64,000 bases of DNA from positions 762,895 to 826,894 of the forward strand of contig NZ_BMXJ01000003.1 of the NCBI RefSeq assembly GCF_014651695.1, given 5' to 3'. The translations under genes and the position numbers were made by a program. Source of the stretch: Nocardiopsis terrae. Its GTDB lineage: Bacteria; Actinomycetota; Actinomycetes; Streptosporangiales; Streptosporangiaceae. Below, in pieces: positions 26,684 through 36,076 of the stretch. Each line of letters opens with the position of its first letter. Within the stretch, counting starts at the first letter, position 1. The notes under the pieces were generated by a model, which made no database searches, was not told where the DNA came from, and saw only the letters and a program-made list of their open reading frames with translations.

Positions 26684-27589
26684 ATGCACGCACCCATGAC
26701 GACCGCCGCTGCGACGGGCCCGGAGCAGGCGCCCGTAGCTCCCGCCCCCGGAGGGGAACCGGGCCAGGAGGCCTCCGCGGAGGAGCTGCTCTCGGCCCTG
26801 CAGGGCCTGAACTGGGACGATCCCCTGGCCGTGCGACTACGCGAACGGATCATGTCGCACTACCAGCCGCTGCTGAACCGCATCGCCCGTCGTTACGGGG
26901 GCCGCGGCGAGGACAGCGAGGACCTGCGGCAGACGGCCTACCTGGGGCTGGCCAAGGCGATCCGCGGCTACGAACCCGACCGCGGCAAGGCCTTCATCTC
27001 CTACCTCCTGCCCACCGTCACGGGAGAGATCAAACGCCACTTCCGGGACCACACGTGGGCGGTCCACACACCACGCACCCCCCAGTCGCGCCGCCCCCAG
27101 ATGAGGCAGGTCAGGCGGGAGCTGGAACAGCGCCTGGCCCGTACCCCCTCCCACGCCGAGATCGCCCGGGAGATGGGGATCAGCGTCAAGGAGGTGGAGG
27201 AGGTCCTGCTGGTGTCCGAGGCCTACGACACCCTGTCCCTGGACGCGCCAGAACCCCGCGGGGAGGGCTCGTCCTCCCCCTGGGAACGGTTCCTGGGGGC
27301 GGAGGACCCCAATCTGGACCTGGTCGTCGAACGGGAGACCGCGCGGTCGGTCCTGAGGAGCCTTCCCGCCCGGGAGAGGCTCATCCTGAAGCGGCGCTTC
27401 TTCGACGAGTGGAAGCAGGAGCGGATCGCCGAGGAGTTGGGCTGCTCCCAGATGCACGTCTCCCGACTGCTCGCGGCCTCACTGGAACAGCTGCACAGGG
27501 AACTGACCGACGACGAGCCTCCAGGCTCCCCCCACGGGGCAGCCCGTCGGCCGACACCGGTGCCCCGGCCCAGGACCAGCCCGACCTGA
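26684..27589 (+). CDS. SigB/SigF/SigG family RNA polymerase sigma factor
   Basis: This 301-residue group 3 sigma factor has region 2 at about residues 62-135 (RIARRYGGRGEDSEDLRQTAYLGL and the -10-binding FISYLLPTVTGEIKRHFRD), region 3 with RTPSHAEIAREMGISVKEVEEVL, and a C-terminal region 4 with RERLILKRRFFDEWKQ and the -35 recognition helix GCSQMHVSRLL. It belongs to the actinobacterial SigB/F/G group controlling osmotic, oxidative and developmental stress. ATG 26684 follows GAGGAGG. No anti-sigma gene is adjacent. Neighbouring katE, DUF2267 and DUF3140 genes are typical members of this regulon. Confidence 0.93.
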   Translation: MHAPMTTAAATGPEQAPVAPAPGGEPGQEASAEELLSALQGLNWDDPLAVRLRERIMSHYQPLLNRIARRYGGRGEDSEDLRQTAYLGLAKAIRGYEPDRGKAFISYLLPTVTGEIKRHFRDHTWAVHTPRTPQSRRPQMRQVRRELEQRLARTPSHAEIAREMGISVKEVEEVLLVSEAYDTLSLDAPEPRGEGSSSPWERFLGAEDPNLDLVVERETARSVLRSLPARERLILKRRFFDEWKQERIAEELGCSQMHVSRLLAASLEQLHRELTDDEPPGSPHGAARRPTPVPRPRTSPT

Positions 27590-27629
27590 GGTGGAGCGGG
27601 CGGACGACCGTGCACCCGCCCGCTCCACC
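27590..27629. terminator. bidirectional hairpin terminator
   Basis: A perfect 14-bp stem (27590-27603 with 27616-27629) with a 12-nt loop starts directly after the sigma factor stop and ends 16 bp before the end of the convergent Rieske gene. Confidence 0.75.
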
Positions 27630-27644
27630 GACAGTCCCTTCGGA

Positions 27645-28502
27645 CTACCTCGCGGACACGGGGAGCCGGACCCACAGCCGACCTTCCACGACCGACGTCT
27701 CCAGGGCCTGCGGCGCAGCGGTCGCGGGACCGTGCACGACCGTGCCCCCGTCGAGCCGGAACTCGCTCCCGTGCCAGGGGCAGCGCAGACAGCCGTCGGT
27801 CAGCTCGCCCTCCGCCAGCGGCGCTCCCATGTGGGGGCACGTGCCCAGGAGCGCGTACACCGAGCCCTGCGTGCGGGCCACCACGACCGGGACGCCCTCC
27901 ACCTCGTCCCCGACCGGGCCTTCCTCGGGGTACCGCTCCAGCGGCCCCAGGTCGTGCCAGCCCTCGGGCAGCAGGTCCAGGAGGTGGTCGGCGCTGTTGG
28001 CACCGGCCGCCCGGTAGTAGGCGAGGTGCCCGCCCAGCGCACCGCCGAGGCCGACGGCGCCGAGGCCGGCCAGGGCCAGAGCCCCGCCCCAACCCTGTCG
28101 TCCGCGCCCACGCACGAGGGAGGAGGCGCCGAACAACAGCGTCCCCAGTCCGTTGGCGGCGGCGTGCACCACGCCCACGCGCTGCTGGCGCTCGTGCTGT
28201 CGCGACCAGTCCGCCAACCCGCTGAGTACGGCGGGCGGGACGGTGAGCAGGCCGACGTTGACCAGCGCGCGGGCGCCGCGTCGGTGGTCCCCGGGCAGCA
28301 GGTCCAGCAGGACCGCGGCGGTCCACGCCCCCAGGGGCAGATGGATCATGATCGGGTGGAGCGGGTGCCCGAGCTGGACGCCGTGCAGTACGTCGCGCAC
28401 CGCGCCGGCGGGCAGGCGTTCGGCGAGCCGGCTCATACGGGAGACCGCCGGGTCGAGGCGGTCGTCGCGTTCGATCTCGCGGATTCGTTCACCGAGTCTC
28501 AT
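27645..28502 (-). CDS. DUF2231 membrane domain fused to Rieske ferredoxin
   Basis: 285 residues. Residues about 40-175 are a DUF2231 membrane domain (HPLHPIMIHLPLGAWTAAVL plus three more hydrophobic helices). Residues about 190-280 are a Rieske domain with the [2Fe-2S] ligands in CPHMGAPLAEG and CLRCPWHGSEF. The fusion suggests a membrane-bound electron-transfer protein. The quinone or ferredoxin partner is unknown. There is no good Shine-Dalgarno; a candidate GGGTAG element nine bases upstream would give a leaderless message. It converges on the sigma factor gene. Confidence 0.87.
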   Translation of the reverse strand: MRLGERIREIERDDRLDPAVSRMSRLAERLPAGAVRDVLHGVQLGHPLHPIMIHLPLGAWTAAVLLDLLPGDHRRGARALVNVGLLTVPPAVLSGLADWSRQHERQQRVGVVHAAANGLGTLLFGASSLVRGRGRQGWGGALALAGLGAVGLGGALGGHLAYYRAAGANSADHLLDLLPEGWHDLGPLERYPEEGPVGDEVEGVPVVVARTQGSVYALLGTCPHMGAPLAEGELTDGCLRCPWHGSEFRLDGGTVVHGPATAAPQALETSVVEGRLWVRLPVSAR

Positions 28503-28512
28503 ACGGCCCCGG

Positions 28513-28538
28513 CTACCCCCGGGCGGCGGGCGGTACTC
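28513..28538 (-). promoter_or_regulatory. SigB-like promoter candidate
   Basis: GAGT, then 16 bases, then GGGTAG on the minus strand fits GNNT-N14-16-GGGTAY except for the last base. It lies nine bases before the start of the DUF2231-Rieske gene, giving a leaderless message. A similar GTAT-N16-GGGTAG lies ahead of the DUF3140 gene at 35540-35565. Confidence 0.4.
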
Positions 28539-28728
28539 CCCCGGATACGCGCCCCGCGCGAGCCTTGACCGGTATTTTCCCGGTGCTCGGCACGGTGGAC
28601 GGGGTGTTCGTCCACGGTGGGGCTCCAGCGGCCCCAGGCACCGCTCCCTCTCCGCCATCGTCGGCCCCTCCACGCCTGCGCCGCGCTCACCGCTCCCGTG
28701 CCGGTCCCACCCGACCGGGCCTGCGGCC

Positions 28729-29091
28729 TCAGTCCGCGGTTCCGGCCTGCCCCCGGTAGACGAGGCTACGCAAACCCGTCACCGCGTAACGGGCGCCGCC
28801 ACCGTCGGGGGTGGGCAGGACCAGAACCTCCGTGTCCCTGCCCACGGTGTCCGGAGGCAGGCGGGCGCCGTCCATGGGCCCGCCGATCACCTCGAACGCG
28901 GCCTGGTGGCGGCTGCCCAGGCAGAGCGGTACGACGGCCGCGGCCAGCGCCCCGGCGACGATGGCGAACACGGTCCCTCCGGTCCAGGTCCACATCATCA
29001 TCAGACCGGCCGCGGACAGCAGGAGGGAGAAGACCCCGGCGGCCCGGCCGTTCCGGGGGACCGGGCCCGGCCGGTGGTCACTCACACCCAC
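28729..29091 (-). CDS. small two-helix membrane protein
   Basis: This 120-residue protein has two adjacent transmembrane helices at about residues 19-55 (VFSLLLSAAGLMMMW and GGTVFAIVAGALAAAVV). A soluble C-terminal part of about 60 residues follows (FEVIGGPMDGARLPPDTVG, then TEVLVLPTPDGG). I do not recognise a named family. GTG 29091 is preceded by GAGGAGG at seven bases; the GTG at 29085 is too far. It lies 49 bp downstream of ctaD and may be a small oxidase-associated subunit, but that rests only on position. Confidence 0.6.
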   Translation of the reverse strand: MGVSDHRPGPVPRNGRAAGVFSLLLSAAGLMMMWTWTGGTVFAIVAGALAAAVVPLCLGSRHQAAFEVIGGPMDGARLPPDTVGRDTEVLVLPTPDGGGARYAVTGLRSLVYRGQAGTAD

Positions 29092-29140
29092 AGCGGGGCC
29101 TCCTCTTCCTCGGCTGCGCAACGTCTCGTTCCCGGCCCGC

Positions 29141-30808
29141 TCAGTTGCGTTCCGGATCGGTCCGGAACGGGGTCCCCGCGTACGGGTGGTTGAGGTCGAA
29201 GGCCGGACGCTCGGACCGGATCCGCGGCAGCGACGTGAAGTTGTGCCGCGGCGGCGGGCAGGAGGTCGCCCACTCCAGGGAGCAGCCGTGCCCCCACGGG
29301 TCGTCCACGGTGACCAGCGGCGCCCTCTTCGCCGTGATGACGATGTTCCAGAAGAAGATGAGCGTGGAGGCCGCGAGCACGAACGAGGACACCGAGGAGA
29401 TCTGGTTCAGCTCGGTGAACCCGTCACCGGGCAGGTAGTCCGCGTAACGGCGCGGGAAGCCCATGGCGCCCAGCCAGTGCTGCACCAGGAAGGTGCCGTG
29501 GAAGCCCAGGAACAGCAGCCAGAACTGGAACTTGCCCAGCTTCTCGTTGAGCATCCTGCCGGTGAACTTGGGCCACCAGAAGTAGAAGCCCGCGAACATC
29601 GCGAAGACCACGGTGCCGAAGACCACGTAGTGGAAGTGCGCCACCACGAAGTAGGAGTCGGTGACGTGGAAGTCGATGGGCGGGGAGGCCAGCAGCACAC
29701 CGGTCAGACCACCGAAGAGAAAAGTCGCCAGAAAACCGATACTGAAGAGCATCGGCGTCTCGAAGGTGAGCTGGCCGCGCCACATCGTCCCGACCCAGTT
29801 GAAGAACTTCACACCGGTCGGAACCGCGATGAGAAAGGACATGAACGAGAAGAACGGCAGCAGCACGGCGCCGGTCGGGAACATGTGGTGGGCCCACACG
29901 GTCACCGACAGACCGGTGATGGCGATGGTGGCCGCCACCAGGCTCTTGTAGCCGAAGATCGGTTTACGGCTGAACACCGGGAGGATCTCGGTGACGATAC
30001 CGAAGAACGGCAGCGCGATGATGTAGACCTCCGGGTGCCCGAAGAACCAGAACAGGTGCTGCCAGAGGATGGCGCCGCCGTGTTCGGCGTTGAAGACCTG
30101 GGTACCCACCATACGATCGGCGCCCAGGGCGATCAGGGCCGCGGTCAGCACCGGGAACGCGATGAGCACCAGGACACTGGTGAGCAGGGTGTTCCAGACG
30201 AAGATCGGCATCCGGAACATCGTCATACCGGGCGCGCGCATGCACAGGCCGGTGGTGATGAAGTTGACCGCGCCCAGAATCGTACCCAGACCGGACACGA
30301 GCAGGCCCAGGATCCACAGGTCGCCGCCCAGGCCCGGAGAGCGGACCGCGTCGGACAGCGGCGTGTAGGCGAACCAGCCGAAGCTGGCCGCGCCGCCCGG
30401 GGTCAGGAACCCGCCGACGGCGATGAGGCCGCCGAACAGGAACAGGTAGTAGCTGAACAGGTTCATCCGGGGGAAGGCCACGTCCGGGGCGCCGATCTGC
30501 AGCGGCATGATCACGTTCGAGAACCCGACGAACAGCGGGGTCGCGAACAGCAACAGCATGATCGTGCCGTGCATCGTGAACATCTGGTTGAACTGCTCGT
30601 TGTCCATGATCTGCGTGCCCGGCGAGAACAGCTCCAGGCGCATCATGAGCGCCAGCACGCCGCCCAGGAGGAAGAAGGCGAAGGAGGTGATCAGGTACAT
30701 GTACCCGATGACCTTGTGGTCGGTCGAGGACAACCAACTCACAATGATCGAACCCTTGCCCTTCACCTCCTCCGGTTCCGAGGTCCGCACACTCGTCTCA
30801 ACCGACAT
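29141..30808 (-). CDS. ctaD: cytochrome c oxidase subunit I
   Basis: This 555-residue heme-copper oxidase catalytic subunit has twelve transmembrane helices. It carries the heme a ligand in FTMHGTIM, the CuB/Tyr crosslink motif [17 protein letters not shown], the [11 protein letters not shown]uB histidine pair, and AHFHYVVFG supplying the heme a3 and heme a ligands. It reduces oxygen to water and pumps protons as part of the aa3 oxidase in the membrane. ATG 30808 follows AAGGAA. No ctaC or other subunit gene is adjacent, so this is an orphan or duplicate copy. A small membrane protein gene follows. Confidence 0.96.
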   Translation of the reverse strand: MSVETSVRTSEPEEVKGKGSIIVSWLSSTDHKVIGYMYLITSFAFFLLGGVLALMMRLELFSPGTQIMDNEQFNQMFTMHGTIMLLLFATPLFVGFSNVIMPLQIGAPDVAFPRMNLFSYYLFLFGGLIAVGGFLTPGGAASFGWFAYTPLSDAVRSPGLGGDLWILGLLVSGLGTILGAVNFITTGLCMRAPGMTMFRMPIFVWNTLLTSVLVLIAFPVLTAALIALGADRMVGTQVFNAEHGGAILWQHLFWFFGHPEVYIIALPFFGIVTEILPVFSRKPIFGYKSLVAATIAITGLSVTVWAHHMFPTGAVLLPFFSFMSFLIAVPTGVKFFNWVGTMWRGQLTFETPMLFSIGFLATFLFGGLTGVLLASPPIDFHVTDSYFVVAHFHYVVFGTVVFAMFAGFYFWWPKFTGRMLNEKLGKFQFWLLFLGFHGTFLVQHWLGAMGFPRRYADYLPGDGFTELNQISSVSSFVLAASTLIFFWNIVITAKRAPLVTVDDPWGHGCSLEWATSCPPPRHNFTSLPRIRSERPAFDLNHPYAGTPFRTDPERN

Positions 30809-31355
30809 ACAGTTCCTTATCAGGATCATGCACAGGAAAGCCCGAAATGGAATCCTTCAGGGTGAAGCGAAACACGAACGAGCGAAGGATACTCCCCTAC
30901 CCTTCACCATCCGGGCGACCCGCGCGAAAACGACCGTTACGATGATTCTGGTTTCGACGCCGCCCCCGAAACGACAGGGCATGCGTGCTCGACGGGGAAC
31001 CGTGGCAGATCCTCCCACCCGGTCAGCCAATCTAGCAAGCCCGAAAGCTTTCACCCGGGAAGCGAATCGGCCCGGGCGGGCGCCCCCCTCGAAACACAGT
31101 TCTCCCGTTCTTACGCAGCAGCAGATTTTCCGCAGAAACCATCAGAATATTCACACGTCACCATTTTCGGCCCCGCGGGGGCCCGGAGCCCGCCCGCCGA
31201 ACGAGGGGGCCTCGATCCCACCCGGGCACGAACACCGGCCCCCGATCCCGTCCCGGCCGGTCCCACCCGATCCGGTGATTCGGATCTTCCGTCGCCGGGC
31301 AGGGTGACCGGTACCGAACGAGGAGCTCGAACTTCGACGAGAGGCGGGGTGTGCG
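30809..31355. other. 547-bp intergenic region, no gene supported
   Basis: The spacer between ctaD and the DUF2267 gene is less GC-rich than its surroundings in its first 350 bp and must hold the divergent promoters of both. I see no ORF with a credible start and no strong dyad. The 65-codon minus frame at 30857-31054 has no ribosome site. Confidence 0.6.
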
Positions 31356-31745
31356 ATGCGCTACGACGAGTTCCTGGCCGAGGTGCGCGAGCTCGGGGAG
31401 TACCGCGACCAGCAGGAGGCCGAACAGGTGACGACGGCGGTCCTCTCCGTCCTGGCGACCCGGCTGCCGGGCCCGACCGCGGAGAAGCTGGCCGCGCAGC
31501 TGCCGGAACCGCTGCGGGAGGGGGTCCGGGAGGCGGAACAGCCGGAGGCCGAGTCCTTCGGGGTGGAGGAGTTCCACAGCCGCGTGGCGGAGCTGCTCGG
31601 CGGACGCGCGCTGACCGCGGAACAGGACACGGGGGCGGTCCTGACGACCGTGGCCGAGGCGGTCTCCGGAGGCGAGCTGAACCAGCTCCTGAGCCACCTG
31701 CCGTCCGGCTACGCCGTGATGTTCGGCAAGGCCGAACTGTCCTGA
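31356..31745 (+). CDS. DUF2267 domain protein
   Basis: This 129-residue, mostly helical protein contains two DUF2267-type repeats. One begins YDEFLAEVRELGEYRDQQEA at residue 3 and the second begins VEEFHSRVAELLGG near residue 69; both end in a QLP or HLPSGYAVMFG segment. DUF2267 proteins are small acidic proteins of unknown function, often induced in actinomycete general stress. ATG 31356 is preceded by a weak AGAGGCGGGG purine stretch. It stands alone on the plus strand among stress-related genes. Confidence 0.87.
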   Translation: MRYDEFLAEVRELGEYRDQQEAEQVTTAVLSVLATRLPGPTAEKLAAQLPEPLREGVREAEQPEAESFGVEEFHSRVAELLGGRALTAEQDTGAVLTTVAEAVSGGELNQLLSHLPSGYAVMFGKAELS

Positions 31746-31845
31746 ACCCGCCCGGCCCCGGTGCGGCCCGGGGAGGGGGCTTCCCGGGCCGCGCCAGCCG
31801 ACGGTATCCGGCAACGACGCCCCCACGGCCCCGTCCGGGCAGCCG

Positions 31846-32151
31846 TCACCGGTCGTCGAGCCGGTGCAGGGCCTCCTCCCAACGGCGGCGCCGCTCGTCG
31901 CCGGACATCTCCCACCAGGGCACACCTCTCTCACCCAGGCCCTGTTTGGCCCACCCGACCCGCTGCCTCGCTCCGCGCTCGGACTCGGGGTCCCCCGCCC
32001 GCCGTGCCGCCGCGACGGCACGTCGGGCAGACATCAGATGCCGGACCAGGCGTTCACGCACCCGGTCCGGCAGCAAGGGGTCACTGGCGCGCCACCGCCG
32101 CCCCCGAATCAGGAGGTAACGGCCGTCGGGCGTGGTCTCGGGCTCGGACAC
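31846..32151 (-). CDS. small conserved actinobacterial protein
   Basis: This 101-residue basic protein opens SEPETTPDGRYLLIRGRRWR and then forms charged helices (RERLVRHLMSARRAVAAAR), ending RRRWEEALHRLDDR. Similar short proteins are widespread in actinomycetes and are sometimes labelled Tol biopolymer transporter, a label I do not support since nothing membrane-related is visible. GTG 32151 gives the best N-terminus; upstream there is only GGGG. It lies 65 bp after the PoxB-like gene and could be in its operon. Confidence 0.65.
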   Translation of the reverse strand: MSEPETTPDGRYLLIRGRRWRASDPLLPDRVRERLVRHLMSARRAVAAARRAGDPESERGARQRVGWAKQGLGERGVPWWEMSGDERRRRWEEALHRLDDR

Positions 32152-32216
32152 ACCCCAGGCATGCCCGGTGGCGCACGGGAGCACACCGACCGCCCCGGAG
32201 GAAGGGCGGACCGCGG

Positions 32217-34025
32217 CTACCGGCGGTGCGGCAGGAACTCCTGGATCTTGGTGGCCAGCCCGCGAGCCGCCACCCCCACCCGGTCGGGGTCGTCCGACAG
32301 AAGCGCCCTGAGCGTGTCGGTGACCTGCTCCCGTTCGGCCTGCGGCGGGATCGGCGGAACGTCACCGTCACAGCGCACGTCCAGCACCACGGGGCCCTGC
32401 GCCGCCAGGGCCCGGTCCCAGGCCGGCCCCACGTCCTGCGGGCGGTCCACCCGGATGCCGGTGAGCCCGATCGCCTCGGCGAAGCCGGCGTAGGACATGT
32501 CCGGCAGGTCCTGGGAGTAAGGCGTCTTGGGCGATCCCGTCATGGCGCGCAACTCCCAGGTGACCTGGTTGAGGTCGTTGTTGTGCAGGACGCACACCAC
32601 CAGGCGCGGGTCCTGCCACAGGTCCTGGTAACGGCGTGCCGTGAGCATCTCCATCAGCCCGTTCATCTGCATCGCCCCGTCTCCGACGAGGGCGACCGCA
32701 GGCCGGTCCGGAACCGCGAACTTGGCCCCGACCGCGTAGGGGACCGCACACCCCATGGTGGCCAGGGTGCCCGAGAGGGAGGCCCTGTTCCCCTCCCCCA
32801 GGCGCAGGAAGCGCGCGTACCAGTTGGTGACCGAACCGGAGTCGGCGGTGACCACGGCGTCATCGGGCAGGCGCGGGGAGAGCTCGCGGATCACCAGCAT
32901 CGGGTTGACCGGGTCGGCGCCCACCTCGGCCTGGGCGTCCAGGACCGACCACCAGCGCCGTACGTTCGCCTCGACCGTGGCCCGCCACTCCCGGCGTCCC
33001 TTGCTCCGCTCGGCCGACGGGTTCAGCCGTTCGCTGAGCGCGTGCAGCGTACTCGCGGCGTCACCCACCAGGTTGACCTCGGTGGGATAGCGCATGCCGA
33101 TGTACCGGGGGTCGATGTCGATCTCCACGGCCCGTCTGCCGAAGGGCGGCAGGAACTGGGAGTAGGGCAGGTTGGAGCCCACGATGAGCAGGGTGTCGCA
33201 GTCGCGCATCAGCTCCCAGGAGGGCTTGGTCCCCAGCAGGCCGATGGACCCGGTGACCTGGGGCAGGGCGTCGGGCAGCACGTCCTTGCCCAGGAGCGCC
33301 TTGGCGATTCCGGCACCGGTCGCGTCGGCCAGCTCCAGTACCTCCTCGGCCGCGCCCCGGGCGCCCTGGCCGACCAGGACGGCCACCCGTTCGCCCGCGT
33401 CGATCACCTCGGCGGCGCGGTCCAGTTCGGACTCGGGCGGCAGCACCGTGCCGCCGCCGACCACGCGGTCGGGTGCGCTGGACGGCACGTGCTTGAAGGC
33501 GTGCTGAGGCGGTGAGTAGTCGAGTTCCTGGACGTCGGCGGGGATGATCACCGTGGTCGGGGCCCGTTCGGACAGGGCGGTGCGCACGGCCCGGTCCAGG
33601 ACGTTGGGCAGTTGTTCGGGGACGTTGACCGTCTCCAGGAAGGCCGAGGACACGTCCTTGAACAGGCTGTGCAGGTCGATCTCCTGCTGGTAGGCGCCGC
33701 CCATCGCGCTACGGCTGGCCTGGCCGACCAGCGCCAGGACCGGCACGTGGTCGAGTTTGGCGTCGTACAGGCCGTTGAGCAGGTGGACCGCCCCCGGCCC
33801 GCCGGTGGCCATGCACACCCCCAGACCGCCGCCGAACTTGGCGTATCCCACCGCCTCGAACGCGGACATCTCCTCGTGGCGGCTCTGCACGAACCGCGGC
33901 CCGTCATCGACCTCGGCCATCTGCGCGACCAGCCCGTTGACGCTGTCCCCCGGATAACCGAAGATCTCGGTGACCCCCCACTGCGACAGCCGACGCAACA
34001 GGTGGTCTGCGACGTTCTGCACCAT
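32217..34025 (-). CDS. TPP-dependent pyruvate oxidase/dehydrogenase-like enzyme
   Basis: This 602-residue thiamine-diphosphate enzyme of the acetolactate synthase/pyruvate oxidase superfamily is closest to PoxB-type pyruvate:quinone oxidoreductases. The N-terminal domain carries the catalytic Glu in SRHEEMSAFEAVGYAK. The central FAD/NAD-like domain includes GSNLPYSQFLP, and the TPP motif runs from GDGAMQMNGLMEML to NNDLNQVTWE. It probably converts pyruvate to acetate and CO2 at the membrane. ATG 34025 follows GAGGAG. The zinc dehydrogenase gene lies 48 bp upstream, so the two likely form an operon, a pairing found in actinomycete stress regulons. Confidence 0.88.
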   Translation of the reverse strand: MVQNVADHLLRRLSQWGVTEIFGYPGDSVNGLVAQMAEVDDGPRFVQSRHEEMSAFEAVGYAKFGGGLGVCMATGGPGAVHLLNGLYDAKLDHVPVLALVGQASRSAMGGAYQQEIDLHSLFKDVSSAFLETVNVPEQLPNVLDRAVRTALSERAPTTVIIPADVQELDYSPPQHAFKHVPSSAPDRVVGGGTVLPPESELDRAAEVIDAGERVAVLVGQGARGAAEEVLELADATGAGIAKALLGKDVLPDALPQVTGSIGLLGTKPSWELMRDCDTLLIVGSNLPYSQFLPPFGRRAVEIDIDPRYIGMRYPTEVNLVGDAASTLHALSERLNPSAERSKGRREWRATVEANVRRWWSVLDAQAEVGADPVNPMLVIRELSPRLPDDAVVTADSGSVTNWYARFLRLGEGNRASLSGTLATMGCAVPYAVGAKFAVPDRPAVALVGDGAMQMNGLMEMLTARRYQDLWQDPRLVVCVLHNNDLNQVTWELRAMTGSPKTPYSQDLPDMSYAGFAEAIGLTGIRVDRPQDVGPAWDRALAAQGPVVLDVRCDGDVPPIPPQAEREQVTDTLRALLSDDPDRVGVAARGLATKIQEFLPHRR

Positions 34026-34073
34026 GTCCGCTCCTCTCCGCGGCCGTACGCTCCGTCCCGCACACCGGTCGGT

Positions 34074-35258
34074 TCAGGGTGTGAAGACCACCTTGAAGGT
34101 CCCGTCCTCCTTGTGCTGGAAGCGCCGGTAGGCGTCGGGCGCGTCCTCCAGGGACAGGTGGTCGGTGGCGAAGTCCTCCACTCCCAGGACGTCCTCCTCG
34201 TCCAGTAGCGGGAGGATCTCGGGCACCCAGTGGCGGACGTTGGCCTGCCCCATCCTCAGCTGGATCTGTTTGTCGAAGAGTGTGAGCATGGGCAGCGGAT
34301 CGGCCATACCGCCGTAGACACCGATCAGGGAGACGGTTCCGCCGCGGCGCACCAGGTCGATCGCGGTCCGGAACGCGGCCAGGCGGTCCACCCCCGTGGT
34401 CTCCATGAGCTTGGCCGCCGCTCCCCTGGGCATCAGGGCGGCCGCGCGCTGGGCGAGCCAGGCCGATCCGTGCCCCTGGGCCTCCATGCCCACAGCGTCG
34501 ATCACGGCGTCCGGTCCCCGTCCACCGGTACGGTCGCGGACCTCCCGGACGAACTCGTCGGTGTCCTCGGCGGGGTCGAACACCTCGGTTCCCCGGGCGG
34601 CGGCGCGGATGCGCCGTTCACGCACCGGGTCCGCGCCGAACACGCGCCCCGCCCCCAGGTGTCGGGCCACCCGGCAGCACATCTCCCCGATCGGCCCCAG
34701 GCCCAGGACGGCCACGGAACCCCCGAGGGGGACGTCCGCGTACCTCACGGCCTGCCAGGCCGTCGGCAGCACGTCGGACAGGAAAAGGTAACGGTCGTCG
34801 GGACCCTGGTCGGGGACAGGGACGGCGTTGTTCTCGGCGCGCGGCACCCGTAGGTACTCGGCTTGGGCGCCCGGCACCGAACCGTAGAGCGAGCTGTAAC
34901 CGTAGATGCTCGCGCCCATCCCCTGTTCCTCGACCCGGGTGTTGTCACACTGGGTCTGGAGCCCCGTCTCACACATCGGACAGTGGCCGCAGGAGATCTG
35001 GAAGGGGACGGCCACCCGCTGGCCGGGGGTCAGCGAGACGACGTCCGAGCCCACCTCCTCGACCACGCCGAGCGGTTCGTGCCCGAGGACGTCGCCGGGG
35101 GTCATGAACGGCCCGAGGACCTCGTACAGGTGCAGGTCGGAACCGCACAGGCCGGAACTGGTCACTCGGATGAGGGCGTCACCGGGCTGTTCGATGCCGG
35201 GGTCGGGGACGGTCTCGGTCCGAACGTCTCGTGTACCGTTCCACAGCACGGCGCGCAT
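34074..35258 (-). CDS. zinc-dependent alcohol dehydrogenase
   Basis: This 394-residue medium-chain dehydrogenase of the formaldehyde/glutathione-independent type has catalytic zinc ligands in SGLCGSDLHLYE (Cys, about residue 38) and GHEPLGVVEEVG (His-Glu). The structural zinc loop is CGHCPMCETGLQTQC, and the cofactor motif is AVLGLGPIGEMCCRVA at about residue 186. It oxidises alcohols or aldehydes with NAD. ATG 35258 follows a CAGGGGGAA site. It leads the operon with the PoxB-like gene. The alcohol substrate is not evident. Confidence 0.9.
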   Translation of the reverse strand: MRAVLWNGTRDVRTETVPDPGIEQPGDALIRVTSSGLCGSDLHLYEVLGPFMTPGDVLGHEPLGVVEEVGSDVVSLTPGQRVAVPFQISCGHCPMCETGLQTQCDNTRVEEQGMGASIYGYSSLYGSVPGAQAEYLRVPRAENNAVPVPDQGPDDRYLFLSDVLPTAWQAVRYADVPLGGSVAVLGLGPIGEMCCRVARHLGAGRVFGADPVRERRIRAAARGTEVFDPAEDTDEFVREVRDRTGGRGPDAVIDAVGMEAQGHGSAWLAQRAAALMPRGAAAKLMETTGVDRLAAFRTAIDLVRRGGTVSLIGVYGGMADPLPMLTLFDKQIQLRMGQANVRHWVPEILPLLDEEDVLGVEDFATDHLSLEDAPDAYRRFQHKEDGTFKVVFTP

Positions 35259-35349
35259 GGTTCCCCCTGGTCACATAGCCGCTCGACGGAGGGGCCCGCC
35301 CGGATCCCCCCAGGCCGGGCGGGGCCCCTCCTCTTTCCGGAATGGTCTG

Positions 35350-35457
35350 TCAGCGGTTGGGCTCCGCCGCGCTCACGTCCGCCAGCACGGAGCGCTCCCC
35401 GAGCGCCTGCGCGAGGTCGCCCATGGTCACTGCCTCCTCCGTGTTCGTCGTTCTCAT
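35350..35457 (-). pseudogene. remnant of a CBS-domain protein C-terminus
   Basis: A 35-codon minus-strand fragment ends VTMGDLAQALGERSVLADVSAAEPNR and stop. It matches the last 26 residues of the CBS protein at 521-940 (VTMGDLARA, then SALADVSAAEPNT). The DNA alignment is also evident, including the stop region. The rest of the CBS protein is missing upstream. It is a truncated relic of a second copy, or possibly a tiny translated gene (ATG at 35457, without a confirmed ribosome site). Confidence 0.75.
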
Positions 35458-35539
35458 GGACCGCCCTAACCCGCCTCCGTCGCGGTGAAACCTCATCCGT
35501 CCCGCCGTCACCCCGAGCCCGGCCGATCCGGAGCCGAAC

Positions 35540-35565
35540 GTATGAACGCGCGGTACTCGGGGTAG
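35540..35565 (+). promoter_or_regulatory. SigB-like promoter candidate
   Basis: GTAT, 16 bases, then GGGTAG precedes the DUF3140 gene, leaving a leader of about 115 bases. It resembles the element at 28513-28538 ahead of the DUF2231-Rieske gene. The consensus ends in Y and this ends in G, so the match is imperfect. Confidence 0.35.
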
Positions 35566-35688
35566 CCGTTCCCCAGACAGGGCGGTGCCGGGTGTGTGAG
35601 GGCACACCGTCACCGCCGGTTCCGGGACGCCGGGGCCACCCGTCCTCGGGCCGGTCCCGGAGTCCACGACCTGAGAGGGGGCGCCGCG

Positions 35689-36033
35689 ATGGCGGCGAGT
35701 GATCCGGAGGTCGATCGCCTCTGGGAGGAGTTCCACGCCTCGGTCAACATGACCGGTGAGGAGCTGCGTCGCTGGCTTCTCACCGACGCTTCGGGGGAGG
35801 AGGCGTTTCCCGCCGGTGGTGATGTCAGCGCCGAGGGGGAGCACGTCGTCCAGCTCCTGGACAAGCGCCGAACGGACGTGACGTCCTCCGACGTCGAGCT
35901 GATGGAGCGGGTCACCCGGTTCGTGCAGGACGAGCTGGCGCAGCCACGCCGCCAGGACGACGACTGGCGCAGGAAGCTGATGCGCGTCGGCCACGACCCG
36001 CTGAAACCCGACTCCGGGCCGTCCGACACCTGA
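35689..36033 (+). CDS. DUF3140 domain protein
   Basis: This 114-residue acidic protein has the DUF3140 signature LWEEFHASVNMTGEELRRWL at residues 10-29 and a C-terminal helical WRRKLMRVGHDP motif. DUF3140 proteins are small proteins of unknown function, frequently found near catalase and other stress genes in actinomycetes. ATG 35689 has the purine-rich GAGAGGGGG upstream. It converges on katE across a strong terminator. Confidence 0.85.
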   Translation: MAASDPEVDRLWEEFHASVNMTGEELRRWLLTDASGEEAFPAGGDVSAEGEHVVQLLDKRRTDVTSSDVELMERVTRFVQDELAQPRRQDDDWRRKLMRVGHDPLKPDSGPSDT

Positions 36034-36076
36034 GTCCGGCGCCGGGGAGGGTCCGCACCGGACGGGACCAGGTGAC

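Noticed and set aside
30857..31054. 65-codon minus-strand frame upstream of ctaD
   Set aside because: No start context and no similarity I can recognise.
31846..32151. Tol biopolymer transporter label
   Set aside because: The protein has no membrane segment or beta-propeller; such labels on short homologues appear to be propagated misannotation.
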